Source of the DNA: Salinibacterium sp. M195
GTDB lineage: Bacteria; Actinomycetota; Actinomycetes; Actinomycetales; Microbacteriaceae
Length of the DNA stretch: 64,000 nt
NCBI RefSeq assembly: GCF_019443965.1
Contig: NZ_CP040814.1
Span: forward strand, 868,001-932,000
Direction of reading: 5' to 3'
Under the pieces are notes generated by a model. That model did not search any database and was not told the DNA's origin. It saw nothing but the letters and a program-made list of their open reading frames with translations. Each line of letters starts with the position of its first letter. Position 1 is the first letter of the stretch. The position numbers and the translations under genes were made by a program. Below, piece after piece: positions 6,961-14,977 of this stretch.

Positions 6961-9075
6961 ATGACCCAGGTTCACAACCCGGCGACCGAAGCGGCGACGA
7001 GCACTCCCGCCGCCGCGCCAGACGACGCCACCACGACTTCTGCCGCCGCCACTCCCGAGGCTCCCGCCATCAACGTCGAATGGTTGGGCGAGTACCTGCT
7101 CGGCAAGTGGGCGAAAGCACGCAAAGAGTCGCGCGCGCTCATGACAAATCCGGAATTGCACCAGGTCAATGGGCTCTCGATGGCCGACCATCGTGAGCGT
7201 GTATTGAGCCAGATGTCGATCCTTGTCGACAACGGTGCCATTCAGCGCGCATTCCCGAGTGAGCTCGGCGGCGGCGACGACCACGGTGGAAATATCGCAG
7301 CCTTCGAAGAAGTTGTGCTCGCCGACCCGTCGCTGCAGATCAAGTCTGGCGTTCAGTGGGGCCTCTTCGGTGCCGCAGTGCTGCACCTCGGCACGAAAGA
7401 ACACCACGACAAGTGGCTGCCAGACATCATGAACTTGACGACGCCGGGCGCGTTCGCCATGACCGAGATCGGCCACGGCTCGGATGTCGCGAGCATCGCC
7501 ACGACCGCGACGTACGATCCAGACGCCGACGAGTTCGTCATCAATACTCCGTTCCGTGCGGCGTGGAAGGACTACCTGGGCAATGCCGCGCTTCACGGCA
7601 AAGCGGCGACAGTTTTCGCTCAGCTCATTACCAAGGACGTCAACCACGGAGTGCACGCGTTCTACGTTCCGCTGCGCGACGACAACGGTTTCCTGCCCGG
7701 CATTTCGGGCGAAGATGACGGCCTCAAGGGTGGCCTGAACGGCATCGATAACGGTCGACTGGCTTTCGACCACGTGCGCGTGCCCCGCGTCAACCTGCTC
7801 AACCGCTACGGAAACGTCGATGAGAACGGTGACTACAGCTCGGAGATCGACAGCCCAGGTCGTCGCTTCTTCACGATGCTCGGCACGCTCGTTCAGGGCC
7901 GCGTATCGCTCGATGGTGCCGCAGTGCTCGCGAGCAAGCTAGCCCTCACTATTGCCATCAAGTACGGTTCGGAGCGCCGACAATTCACGGCATCCAGCAA
8001 CACAAACGAAGAAGTGATTCTGGACTACCAGCGTCACCAGCGTCGACTGCTGCCGCGACTGGCTCAGACCTACGCCATGTCGTTTGCGCACGAGGAATTC
8101 CTCGACAAGTTCGATGGCGTGTTCTCGGGTCGCACCGATAGCGAGGCTGATCGTCAAGACCTCGAAACCATTGCGGCTGCCCTCAAGCCACTCAGCACGT
8201 GGGCTGCGCTCGACACTCTGCAGGAGGCCCGTGAAGCGTGTGGCGGTTCTGGCTTTATGGCCGAAAACCGACTCACGCAAATGCGTGCCGACATGGACGT
8301 CTATGTCACCTTCGAGGGTGACAACAACGTGCTTCTGCAGCTTGTTGCCAAGCGTCTGCTCACCGACTACTCGCGCAAGTTTGCAGGAGCGGATGTTGGG
8401 GCGATGGCTCAGTACGTTGCCGATCAGGTCAGTGACGCTGCCGTGCACCGCACCGGTCTACGCCGCTTCGCGCAGAACGTGGTGGACTTCGGTTCAACCG
8501 CCCGTTCGATCGGCTATGTGCGCGACACAGACTCGCAACGTCAGCTTCTGACGGATCGTGTCGAAACGATGGTCGCGGATGTCGCTGGCAAGCTGCGTTC
8601 AGCCAGTAAGCTTCCGCAGGCTGAGGCTGCCGCTCTCTTCAACAGCCACCAGAACCAGCTCATCATGACCGCCTACGCGCATGCTGAACTGCTGCAGTGG
8701 GAAGCGTTCACTCGGGCCCTCGAAAAGATCGAAGACAAGGACACCGCCAAGGTCATGACCTGGCTACGCGATCTCTTCGGCTTCACCCTGATCGAGAAAA
8801 ACCTCGCGTGGTACCTCATGCACGGTCGCATTTCCACGAACCGCGCTCAGGCCATCACCGACTACATCGATGACCGCCTGCTGCCCCGCTTGCGTCCGCA
8901 GGCTCTCGACCTCGTCGCGGCATTCGGTCTCACCGACGAGCTCGTACGGGCACCGATCGCCTCGGGCGCTGAGGCCGTTCGCCAGAACGAAGCTCGCGAC
9001 TACTACGCCGGACGCCGCGCCTCAGGCGAAGAGCCCGTTCACGAAAAGGATCTCAAGAAGAAGAAGCGCCGCTAG
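6961..9075 (+). CDS. Acyl-CoA dehydrogenase/oxidase-family flavoprotein
   Basis: 704 residues from ATG 6961, with AGGA 12 bases upstream; GTG 6928 is a possible but less supported start. The size and motifs resemble acyl-CoA oxidases more than short dehydrogenases. FAMTEIGHGSDVASIATTAT matches the flavin-binding TELGHGxN region of oxidases, a GRVSLDGAAV helix follows, and CGGSGFMAENRL with TFEGDN carries the expected catalytic glutamate. A long C-terminal helical domain then follows, as in peroxisomal oxidases. The enzyme would catalyse the first, alpha-beta desaturating step of fatty acid degradation, using O2 or an electron-transfer flavoprotein. It is monocistronic; its 3' end overlaps the convergent MFS gene by 23 bases. 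Confidence 0.85.
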   Translation: MTQVHNPATEAATSTPAAAPDDATTTSAAATPEAPAINVEWLGEYLLGKWAKARKESRALMTNPELHQVNGLSMADHRERVLSQMSILVDNGAIQRAFPSELGGGDDHGGNIAAFEEVVLADPSLQIKSGVQWGLFGAAVLHLGTKEHHDKWLPDIMNLTTPGAFAMTEIGHGSDVASIATTATYDPDADEFVINTPFRAAWKDYLGNAALHGKAATVFAQLITKDVNHGVHAFYVPLRDDNGFLPGISGEDDGLKGGLNGIDNGRLAFDHVRVPRVNLLNRYGNVDENGDYSSEIDSPGRRFFTMLGTLVQGRVSLDGAAVLASKLALTIAIKYGSERRQFTASSNTNEEVILDYQRHQRRLLPRLAQTYAMSFAHEEFLDKFDGVFSGRTDSEADRQDLETIAAALKPLSTWAALDTLQEAREACGGSGFMAENRLTQMRADMDVYVTFEGDNNVLLQLVAKRLLTDYSRKFAGADVGAMAQYVADQVSDAAVHRTGLRRFAQNVVDFGSTARSIGYVRDTDSQRQLLTDRVETMVADVAGKLRSASKLPQAEAAALFNSHQNQLIMTAYAHAELLQWEAFTRALEKIEDKDTAKVMTWLRDLFGFTLIEKNLAWYLMHGRISTNRAQAITDYIDDRLLPRLRPQALDLVAAFGLTDELVRAPIASGAEAVRQNEARDYYAGRRASGEEPVHEKDLKKKKRR

Positions 9076-10678
9076 CCGCGCCCTCCACGCCCTCCGCGCC
9101 TTCGGTGTCATCGTCGCCACGACGTGCGCCGTCGAGGCGGAGGCTGGCGAGGAATCCGATCGCCAGAAAACCGGCAGCGGCGAAGGCGGAATACCGTGTC
9201 GAGTCAGTGAAGGCTTGGCGGGCGTCGGCTGCGGCATCCGGAGATTTCGCATCGAGAGCGCTGATGCCGGTGCCCGCAGAGTCAACGACGAGGTCGACGA
9301 TCTGGGTGCGCGCGGTGGCCGGAATCTCACCACGTTCGGCGAGCTTGGCGTCGAGGCCAGTGCCGAGGCTTGCGAAGAGCACGGTTCCGAGAATCGCGAT
9401 GCCGAGGGCTGAACCGATCTGGCGAGCGGTGCTCTGGGTTCCCGAGCCCTGACCGGATTGGCTGAGGGGAACATCCTTCAGTACAACGCTCGTCAGCTGG
9501 GCTGTCGCGAGGCCGACACCGAAGCCGTAGACAAAGAGGCCAGGCGCGATGTGCCACCAGGCGGCATCCGGACTCAGGCCGAACGCGACGATGAGCACGC
9601 CGACAATTTCGGCGCCGATGCCGACGCGCACGATCGTGACAGGGGTGACCTTGTTACCGAACGCTCCGGCGAATCCGCTCGCGACGAACGAACCGATGGC
9701 AAGCGCAAGGATGACGAAACCCGTCTGCAGGGCGTCGTAGCCGAGCACATTTTGTAGCCACAGCGGTAGTGAGAGGATGATGCCGAACTCGCCGAGAGAG
9801 ACGATCATCGCGGCGATATTTCCGTTGCGGAATGACGCAATTCGCAGCAGTCCAAACGCGAGCATCGTTGATTTTCCAGCGCGCTCGCGGGCAAAGCCCC
9901 AACGCACAAAGGCGATGCCCGAGACCACGGCGAGGGCGAAAGCGAAGGGGATGGGCGACACGTTCCAGGTCCACAAGTCTGGCGGGGTGTCGCTGAGGAA
10001 CCAGCCGTAACTGCGGCCCTCGATGAGGGCGAAAACGAGCGACGCGAACAGAACGACCGAGAGGGCGGCGCCGACGACATCCACTCGTCTCTGAGCGGAT
10101 GCTTCGCGAGACTCGATCGTGAAAATCAGGATGCCGATGACGATGATCACGCCGAGGGGAACGTTGATGCCGAAAGCCCAGCGCCACGAGTAATACGTGG
10201 TGAGCCAGCCGCCGAGCAGGGGCCCGACCGCGGCCATTCCTCCGATGGTGGAACCCCAGACGGCGAAGGCGATAGCGCGTTCTCGGCCACGGAAGGTGGC
10301 ATTGATGGTGGAGAGGGAAGCCGGCAGGATCATCGCGCCACCGATGCCTTGCACCAGACGGGAGGCAATCAGTAGTTCACCGGTGGCGGCGGTCGCAGCA
10401 AGGATGGAGGAGAGCGCAAAAATCGCGACGCCGATGAGGAGAACGCGCCGGCGGCCGTAGCGATCAGCAAGCGTGCCGAACACGAGTAACAGAGCTGCGA
10501 AGACGAGGGTGTAGCTCTCTTGCACCCACTGAACCTGAGTCGAATTGAGATCAAGTTCTTCGACGACGGAGGGGATCGCGACGTTGACAATGGTGGAGTC
10601 AACGATGATGAGCGCGACGGCAATGCTGATGAAGAGGAGGCCCAACCAGCGTTTGCGTGAGGCGCGGGCGTCGTTCAC
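9053..10678 (-). CDS. MFS transporter, DHA2 (14-helix) drug-exporter family
   Basis: 541 residues from GTG 10678. The frame is open further upstream, but that part overlaps the TspO-like gene and is not protein-like. The start overlaps the TspO-like stop codon by one base (TAGTG). About 14 hydrophobic segments are visible. Family motifs are motif A LADRYGRRRVLLIG, DSTIVNVAIPSV in helix 1 (the DHA2 D1 motif) and WRWAFGINVPLG. Such EmrB/QacA-type proteins export hydrophobic compounds by proton antiport. The C-terminal tail is acidic and Gly/Ala/Ser-rich, and its coding sequence overlaps the 3' end of the convergent acyl-CoA dehydrogenase gene. No adjacent TetR or MarR regulator is present; the substrate is unknown. 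Confidence 0.88.
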   Translation of the reverse strand: MNDARASRKRWLGLLFISIAVALIIVDSTIVNVAIPSVVEELDLNSTQVQWVQESYTLVFAALLLVFGTLADRYGRRRVLLIGVAIFALSSILAATAATGELLIASRLVQGIGGAMILPASLSTINATFRGRERAIAFAVWGSTIGGMAAVGPLLGGWLTTYYSWRWAFGINVPLGVIIVIGILIFTIESREASAQRRVDVVGAALSVVLFASLVFALIEGRSYGWFLSDTPPDLWTWNVSPIPFAFALAVVSGIAFVRWGFARERAGKSTMLAFGLLRIASFRNGNIAAMIVSLGEFGIILSLPLWLQNVLGYDALQTGFVILALAIGSFVASGFAGAFGNKVTPVTIVRVGIGAEIVGVLIVAFGLSPDAAWWHIAPGLFVYGFGVGLATAQLTSVVLKDVPLSQSGQGSGTQSTARQIGSALGIAILGTVLFASLGTGLDAKLAERGEIPATARTQIVDLVVDSAGTGISALDAKSPDAAADARQAFTDSTRYSAFAAAGFLAIGFLASLRLDGARRGDDDTEGAEGVEGAASGASSS

Positions 10679-11472
10679 TAGGAGGTCTGTTCGGAGCGAA
10701 GTCTGCCGATAGTGAAGGCGGCGGCGCTGGCGAGCACCGCGACGACAGCAACGATGGCGGCAACGGCGGTAGGTTGCGAGATGAGGTCGCCACTGAGGCG
10801 ACCGACGGCTACCCAGGCGAGACCCCAGCTCAGCGAGAGCGCCGGCGAAAAGTGAGCGCGGCCACGGGCGGCAAGCGCGATGCCAACAGCTCCGGCGACG
10901 AACACGATGGTCACACCCCACACATCTTCGGGGATGCCGAAGCCAGCGAAACCACTGGCATTCAGCCAGGCGGTGATGTTGGCTGCAGTCGCAACACAAA
11001 CCCAGCCCAGATAAAGGCCGACGGTTCCGTCAGTGACAATCGCATCGATTGCGCCAGCGGCGGGGATCTTCACCGTAATCAGGTACGCCCGAATGAGCAC
11101 CGCAAGCAAAAGGATGATCACGGGAACGCTGAGGGTGAGCAGGCCGTATTGGATGGAGAGAATCCACGCTGCGTTCAACACGAGGGAGGCCGCGATCCAG
11201 TAGCCAACGCGGCGGTGCAGTTCTGCGCTGCTCTGCTTGGGCAACATTTGCCAGACAGCGTAGGCGACGAGGCCGAAGTAGATGACGCTCCAGATGCCGA
11301 AAGCCGAGCCTGCGGGAGCGATGACGGTGGCGTCTGCGCTGAGCGCGCCGCCCGCGGCATCCTGGATCGGAGTTCCCCCGGCAGCACCCGAACCTACGAA
11401 TGCCCCAATGAGGGCAAAGGTCGCGCTCGCAGCGACAGTGATCTGGCGGACTACATCTCTGGATTCGCGCAT
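10678..11472 (-). CDS. TspO/MBR-like (tryptophan-rich sensory protein-related) membrane protein
   Basis: 264 residues from ATG 11472, chosen because AAGGAG lies at ideal spacing; GTG 11475 is directly upstream. Seven or so hydrophobic segments span the protein. AGSAFGIWSVIYFGLVAYAV in the first third resembles the first TspO helices, and WILSIQYGLLTLSVPVIILL the middle ones. Proteins annotated as tryptophan-rich sensory protein in actinobacteria have this size and pattern, longer than the 160-residue classical TspO. TspO proteins bind porphyrins, but no such role can be shown here. The gene is translationally coupled to the MFS exporter (one-base overlap), so they may act together. Function uncertain. 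Confidence 0.65.
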   Translation of the reverse strand: MRESRDVVRQITVAASATFALIGAFVGSGAAGGTPIQDAAGGALSADATVIAPAGSAFGIWSVIYFGLVAYAVWQMLPKQSSAELHRRVGYWIAASLVLNAAWILSIQYGLLTLSVPVIILLLAVLIRAYLITVKIPAAGAIDAIVTDGTVGLYLGWVCVATAANITAWLNASGFAGFGIPEDVWGVTIVFVAGAVGIALAARGRAHFSPALSLSWGLAWVAVGRLSGDLISQPTAVAAIVAVVAVLASAAAFTIGRLRSEQTS

Positions 11473-11582
11473 CACGTTCTCCTTCGGTTGGGCTTTAGCC
11501 TAGAACTCCTGTGGCGGAGTTGACCGAAGAATCGCTGAAAGATGGGTGGTGCTCAGCAAGCGCGTCCGTGGACGAGCAGTGT

Positions 11583-11717
11583 TTAGTGGGTGAAACCGCC
11601 GAGCAAGCTCGGGGCGGCCAGATTCACGAGCAAGATGATGCCGGTGAGGGCAACGATCGCGCCCATTACGACGAGCACTGCCTTGCCCAGAACGGTAATT
11701 ACGGAGATGAAAGTCAT
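11583..11717 (-). CDS. Small single-helix membrane protein (44 residues)
   Basis: An ATG at 11717 opens a 44-codon frame ending in TAA at 11583. After MTFISVITVLGKA comes a strongly hydrophobic segment (VLVVMGAIVALTGIILLVNL) and a short tail ending in GGFTH. The composition is that of a single transmembrane helix rather than random out-of-frame translation of GC-rich DNA, and no other gene explains this stretch. The Shine-Dalgarno is poor (GGGG close to the start). It lies between the TspO-like gene start and the divergent metallopeptidase gene. Function unknown; a conserved-protein search would settle whether it is real. Confidence 0.5.
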   Translation of the reverse strand: MTFISVITVLGKAVLVVMGAIVALTGIILLVNLAAPSLLGGFTH

Positions 11718-11778
11718 GCCCCAAGGATATCTGAGTGGTCACGGCCCTGGTCGCGGCAGCGCGTAGTAAATTCTCACC

Positions 11779-12645
11779 ATGACGTTCAACGACAATGCGC
11801 GCATCAACCCAGACAAAGTTTCGCGACGCGGGCGCGGCAAGGGTATTGCCATCGGCGGTGGCAGCACCTTGCTTGTTATTGGCCTCTTCATCGCCTCCCA
11901 ATTATTGGGCATCGACCTGACGGGGCTTGCCGGCGGCGGCTCGGCGGGCGGTGAGCAGCAACAGGATCAAGCGCTCTCGGAGTGCACCACGTCTGAAGCC
12001 GCCAATAACAGCACCGATTGCCGAATTGCGGGGGCAGCAGATTCTCTCGATACCTACTGGGCAAGTCAGGTCGAGGGGTACCGCACAACGGAGGTCGTTC
12101 TCTTCACTAGTCAGATCAGCACGGGATGCGGCGGTGCGACGAGCGCGAGCGGTCCGTTCTATTGCCCTCCCGACGAGACAATCTACGTCGACACTGCTTT
12201 CTACGACGATCTGCGCACTCGATTTGGTTCGACGGGTGGGCCGCTGGCCGAGATGTATGTCATTGCGCACGAGTGGGCTCACCACATCCAGAATTCCACC
12301 GGAATCATGGATGGAATCGACCGCCAAGCCACGGGACCCTCCTCAGATTCGGTGCGACTTGAGCTGCAAGCGGACTGCTTTGCGGGGGCCTGGGTGGGCG
12401 CGGCATCCACTATCACCGACGATGATGGGGTGGTCTTTCTCGACCCCGTGACGGATGCCCAAATTGCGGATGCTCTGAATGCGGCATCCGCTATCGGCGA
12501 CGACCGCATCCAGGAGTCGACGCAGGGTCAAGTCACTCCTGAGACGTGGACGCACGGCTCGAGCGACAAGCGTCAACAGTGGTTCACGACCGGGCTCAAC
12601 GGCGGACCGAGCGCATGCAACACCTTTGAAGTAGCGACGCCGTAG
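11779..12645 (+). CDS. Neutral zinc metallopeptidase (YpfJ/KPN_02809 family)
   Basis: 288 residues. A basic N-terminus is followed by one transmembrane helix (about residues 25-45), a Gly/Ser/Gln-rich linker and an extracytoplasmic domain. The zinc-binding HExxH is seen in VIAHEWAHHIQ, and the third-ligand region LELQADCFAGAWVG follows at the usual distance; both are hallmarks of the zinc_peptidase family (Pfam DUF2268-like/YpfJ). Two paired cysteines before the active site and one near the C-terminus could form disulfides. Length is normal. ATG 11779 has a TAGTAAAT -10-like element close upstream and no Shine-Dalgarno, so the mRNA may be leaderless. Substrate unknown; probably envelope protein quality control. 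Confidence 0.88.
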   Translation: MTFNDNARINPDKVSRRGRGKGIAIGGGSTLLVIGLFIASQLLGIDLTGLAGGGSAGGEQQQDQALSECTTSEAANNSTDCRIAGAADSLDTYWASQVEGYRTTEVVLFTSQISTGCGGATSASGPFYCPPDETIYVDTAFYDDLRTRFGSTGGPLAEMYVIAHEWAHHIQNSTGIMDGIDRQATGPSSDSVRLELQADCFAGAWVGAASTITDDDGVVFLDPVTDAQIADALNAASAIGDDRIQESTQGQVTPETWTHGSSDKRQQWFTTGLNGGPSACNTFEVATP

Positions 12646-12681
12646 GTGGTGCTTGTGCGCTCACGGAGCGCACCTGGATGA

Positions 12682-13731
12682 TTACAGCGAGACGGTGCGG
12701 AACCCCGCGTTACCCATCGATGAGTCTGGTGTGTTCTGCGAGCGGGCCGAGTTGCGGTACCGGTTGCAGTACGAGATGTGACACAGGTAGCTGCCGCCGC
12801 GCAGCACCCGCACGGTTCCAGCGGCAGGGCCCGTCGGGTTCTCCGTGGGGGAGTCGACCGGGAGCGTTGCGTAGAAGTTCGGGTCATACCAGTCGGCGCA
12901 CCACTCCCAAATATTGCCAACAGTTTGGAAAAGTCCGTAGCCGTTGGGCTCGAAGCTGCGCACAGGCGCGGTGGTGAGATATCCGTCGTCGAGGGTGTTG
13001 GTGCGGGGAAAGTCGCCCTGAAAAATGTTGGTGCGCCAGCCCCCGGCATCCATTTCGTCATCACCCCACGGGTACTTGGCTTGGTCGATACCGCCGCGGG
13101 AGGCGAGCTCCCACTCGGCTTCTGTCGGCAGCCGTCGGCCAGCCCAAGCGCAGTACGCTTCGGCATCGTTGAAGCTGATGTGGGTCACCGGATGATCGCC
13201 CAACTCTTCGACGGAGGTGTTGCGCCCGCCGGGGTGCTTCCAGTCGGCGCCAGTGACGCCGAACCACCAGGGTGCGCCCGCCGCTTGCCCCACAATGTCT
13301 TCGTCCGGTGCGTCGGCGGCGAGGTGGAACACCGCAGAGTAGCCAAAAGTTTCAGCCTCGGTGAGGTAGCCGGTGGCCTCCGCGAAACGGACAAAGTCGT
13401 CGTTGGTGACGCTCGTGACGTCGATCGAGAAAGCGTCGAGCGAGACCGGATGTTGCGGCACTTCGCCATCGGCTTCGTTGCGGTCGCCCGAGGAATCGCC
13501 CATCACGAAGGTGCCTGCGGGGATAGCCGCTTGCTCGATGATGTGGTCACCAGATCCGGGCGTGATCGGCGTCGTTGCTGTTGCTTTTGCTCTTGCCGCG
13601 GTCGCTTCGGATGACGCAGTCGCGGACGACGTGGTCGGTGCTGAGAGCGGCATCCCGAGGGGCGCAGTTGCGCTTCGCTGGGGCGTGCAGGTGCAGTTGT
13701 CTCCGCAGCTCGAGTTCGTTGAATCATCCAC
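12682..13731 (-). CDS. Formylglycine-generating enzyme (sulfatase-modifying factor, aerobic)
   Basis: 349 residues from GTG 13731. The FGE-sulfatase fold starts near residue 65 with IPAGTFVMGDSSGDRNEADG and continues through PVTHISFNDAEAYCAWAGRR, RLPTEAEWELASRGG and WEWCADWY. The C-terminal RGGSYLCHISYCNRYR carries the two active-site cysteines (Cys317 and Cys322), the hallmark of true copper-dependent FGE as opposed to the many FGE-like proteins that lack them. It converts a cysteine in CxPxR of sulfatases to formylglycine. The N-terminus has a Cys-rich start (SSCGDNCTC) and an Ala/Thr linker that are not part of the core fold. No sulfatase gene lies in this window, so the client is elsewhere. 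Monocistronic. Confidence 0.9.
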   Translation of the reverse strand: MDDSTNSSCGDNCTCTPQRSATAPLGMPLSAPTTSSATASSEATAARAKATATTPITPGSGDHIIEQAAIPAGTFVMGDSSGDRNEADGEVPQHPVSLDAFSIDVTSVTNDDFVRFAEATGYLTEAETFGYSAVFHLAADAPDEDIVGQAAGAPWWFGVTGADWKHPGGRNTSVEELGDHPVTHISFNDAEAYCAWAGRRLPTEAEWELASRGGIDQAKYPWGDDEMDAGGWRTNIFQGDFPRTNTLDDGYLTTAPVRSFEPNGYGLFQTVGNIWEWCADWYDPNFYATLPVDSPTENPTGPAAGTVRVLRGGSYLCHISYCNRYRNSARSQNTPDSSMGNAGFRTVSL

Positions 13732-13948
13732 CGCTCCAGCTTATTCCTGTGCTGGATGGCTCAGTACCGTGCTCATCGCGCCCGTGGTCGGGCAGAGCGA
13801 TGGCAGTTTCTTCGTGAAGACTTGTTCCGCTCCTGGTCGCCATGCGCAGAATCAACCCGTCTCGTCTCGACCGTCGGGAATCGGGGGTTGACTTGGTGCG
13901 AGAGCGCCTCAGGCGCGGATCAGCTGTTCGCTGGGGTGGTGCGGCTTG

Positions 13949-14374
13949 TCATGCTTTTTGGGCCGGCTTCAAGTCGGGCAGAAGGCGCGCCACAATGTCG
14001 TTGGCGATGTACTTCGGGAATGCCCAGGCCAAGTCGCCATCATGCGTAGAAAGAACAAAATGCGCGGAGTCTGCCCAGGCTGGGGTAGTCCCGAAGTGTG
14101 GTTCCTCAGCAATTGGCGTGAGGTTGAGCACCGGAATTCTGCGTTCGCCCACAATTCCCATCGTCGGAACGAATTTCAGGTGGTGGTCGGTGATTTCGCA
14201 GACACCGTTGCTCCATTCGGTGCCGATGTTGAGAACGCGACCATCGATCGCCCGAAGAGCACAGATCACTTTGTTTTCTTCCAGGAGACGGCGATCACGC
14301 GTTCGGTGGTTGATCGGGCCCCAATAGATAACTGTGCCGAAAATGAGGGCGAAAAACTCGAAAATAGCCGTCAT
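13949..14374 (-). CDS. Small membrane-anchored protein of unknown function
   Basis: 141 residues from ATG 14374, preceded by a purine-rich tract ending in GGCAGG. The first 20 residues (MTAIFEFFALIFGTVIYWGP) form a signal anchor. The rest looks like a compact beta-rich domain: NKVICALRAIDGRVLNIG, then LKFVPTMGIVGERRIPVLNL and FVLSTHDGDLAWAFPKYIAN. I do not recognise the family. The same frame stays open for another 213 codons upstream through the tandem repeats, but that extension is Arg/Pro/Leu low-complexity, so the inner ATG is preferred. The hexanucleotide array at 14445-14516 lies in its 5' region, about 70 bases before the start, and could change promoter spacing. Function unknown. Confidence 0.6.
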   Translation of the reverse strand: MTAIFEFFALIFGTVIYWGPINHRTRDRRLLEENKVICALRAIDGRVLNIGTEWSNGVCEITDHHLKFVPTMGIVGERRIPVLNLTPIAEEPHFGTTPAWADSAHFVLSTHDGDLAWAFPKYIANDIVARLLPDLKPAQKA

Positions 14375-14444
14375 CCTGCCGTCTCGTCTCGTCTCGTCGT
14401 GGCGTTCGAAGGAGTGCGTCTCGCTGCCATGGCAATTGAGGATA

Positions 14445-14516
14445 CTCAGTCTCAGTCTCAGTCTCAGTCTCAGTCTCAGTCTCAGTCTCAGTCTCAGTCT
14501 CAGTCTCGGTCTCAGT
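14445..14516. repeat. Hexanucleotide tandem array (CTCAGT)12
   Basis: Twelve consecutive 6-bp units; eleven are exactly CTCAGT and the eleventh (14505-14510) is CTCGGT. A further partial CTCA follows at 14517. A perfect array of this length in a bacterial chromosome points to slipped-strand mispairing. On the minus strand it lies in the upstream region of the gene starting at 14374. Since the unit is six bases, length changes would not shift a reading frame but would shift promoter spacing by about half a helical turn. Confidence 0.95.
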
Positions 14517-14715
14517 CTCATTCCCATTCCCGGTCCCGGCGGAGGCGGCAGAGGATGCGGAGGTGTTGCGTTGGCAAGGCAGGTCAGTTTCGTGCTCTTG
14601 CTGCACCTTTCGCGATTGCCTCCTCGGAAACTCAGGAGAATCGGCGGGCGCAACACAAACAGCCTTGGCATCCCAGGCTTTGTCGCGCGCCGATTGCGCG
14701 ATCTCCTGAATTTCC

Positions 14716-14833
14716 GTGACGGCCGGGACCGCGTGACGGTGTGACGGGGTGACGGCCGTGACCGCGTGACGGCCGGGACCGCGTGACGGCCGGGACCGCG
14801 TGACGGCCGGGACCGCGTGACGGCCGTGACCGT
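14716..14833. repeat. 17-bp GC-rich tandem minisatellite
   Basis: Five adjacent 17-bp units at 14749-14833 have the form GTGACGGCCGKGACCGC (units 1 and 5 with T, units 2-4 identical with G; unit 5 ends in T). A separate copy is at 14716-14732, and partial GTGACGG words fill 14733-14748 and continue after 14833. No spacers are present, so this is a tandem repeat and not CRISPR. Copy number is likely to vary between strains. Confidence 0.9.
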
Positions 14834-14977
14834 GCGACGGGGTGACTGCGCAACTGCGCGACTGCGTGACGGGGTGACGGCGCGAACGCGCGACAGCGCC
14901 GCAGCACACCGAATGAGCGCGGAGATACTCTGTGGTCGTGCCGTTCGCTGCACCCTGGGCTCTAAAGCGTTGCCATA

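Larger units (their letters stand above)
14375..14977. other. 603-bp non-coding repeat-rich interval
   Basis: No convincing gene is visible. The interval holds a short GTCTC tandem run (about 14380-14398), the 12-unit CTCAGT array (14445-14516) with a degenerate CATTCC/CGGTCC tail, a unique stretch (about 14540-14715) and the 17-bp GC-rich array (14716-14833) that decays into GTGACGG-like words up to about 14900. Because neither unit contains a stop, several long minus-strand frames run through the interval. Their products are Arg/Leu, Glu/Thr or Arg/Pro low-complexity, so they are judged artefacts of the repeats. Confidence 0.6.

Noticed and set aside
13732..13948. Plus-strand frame from ATG 13842 as a gene
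   Set aside because: It runs into the antisense of the anchored-protein gene, has no ribosome binding site and its product is Arg-rich without hydrophobic core.
14716..14833. Possible CRISPR array
   Set aside because: Units are 17 bp and directly adjacent with no spacers, and there are no cas genes.
14295..14909. Low-complexity (ET)n, (LS)n and Arg/Pro reading frames across the repeat tract
   Set aside because: They arise because neither repeat unit contains a stop in any frame; no ribosome binding site or conserved domain is present outside the 141-residue gene.
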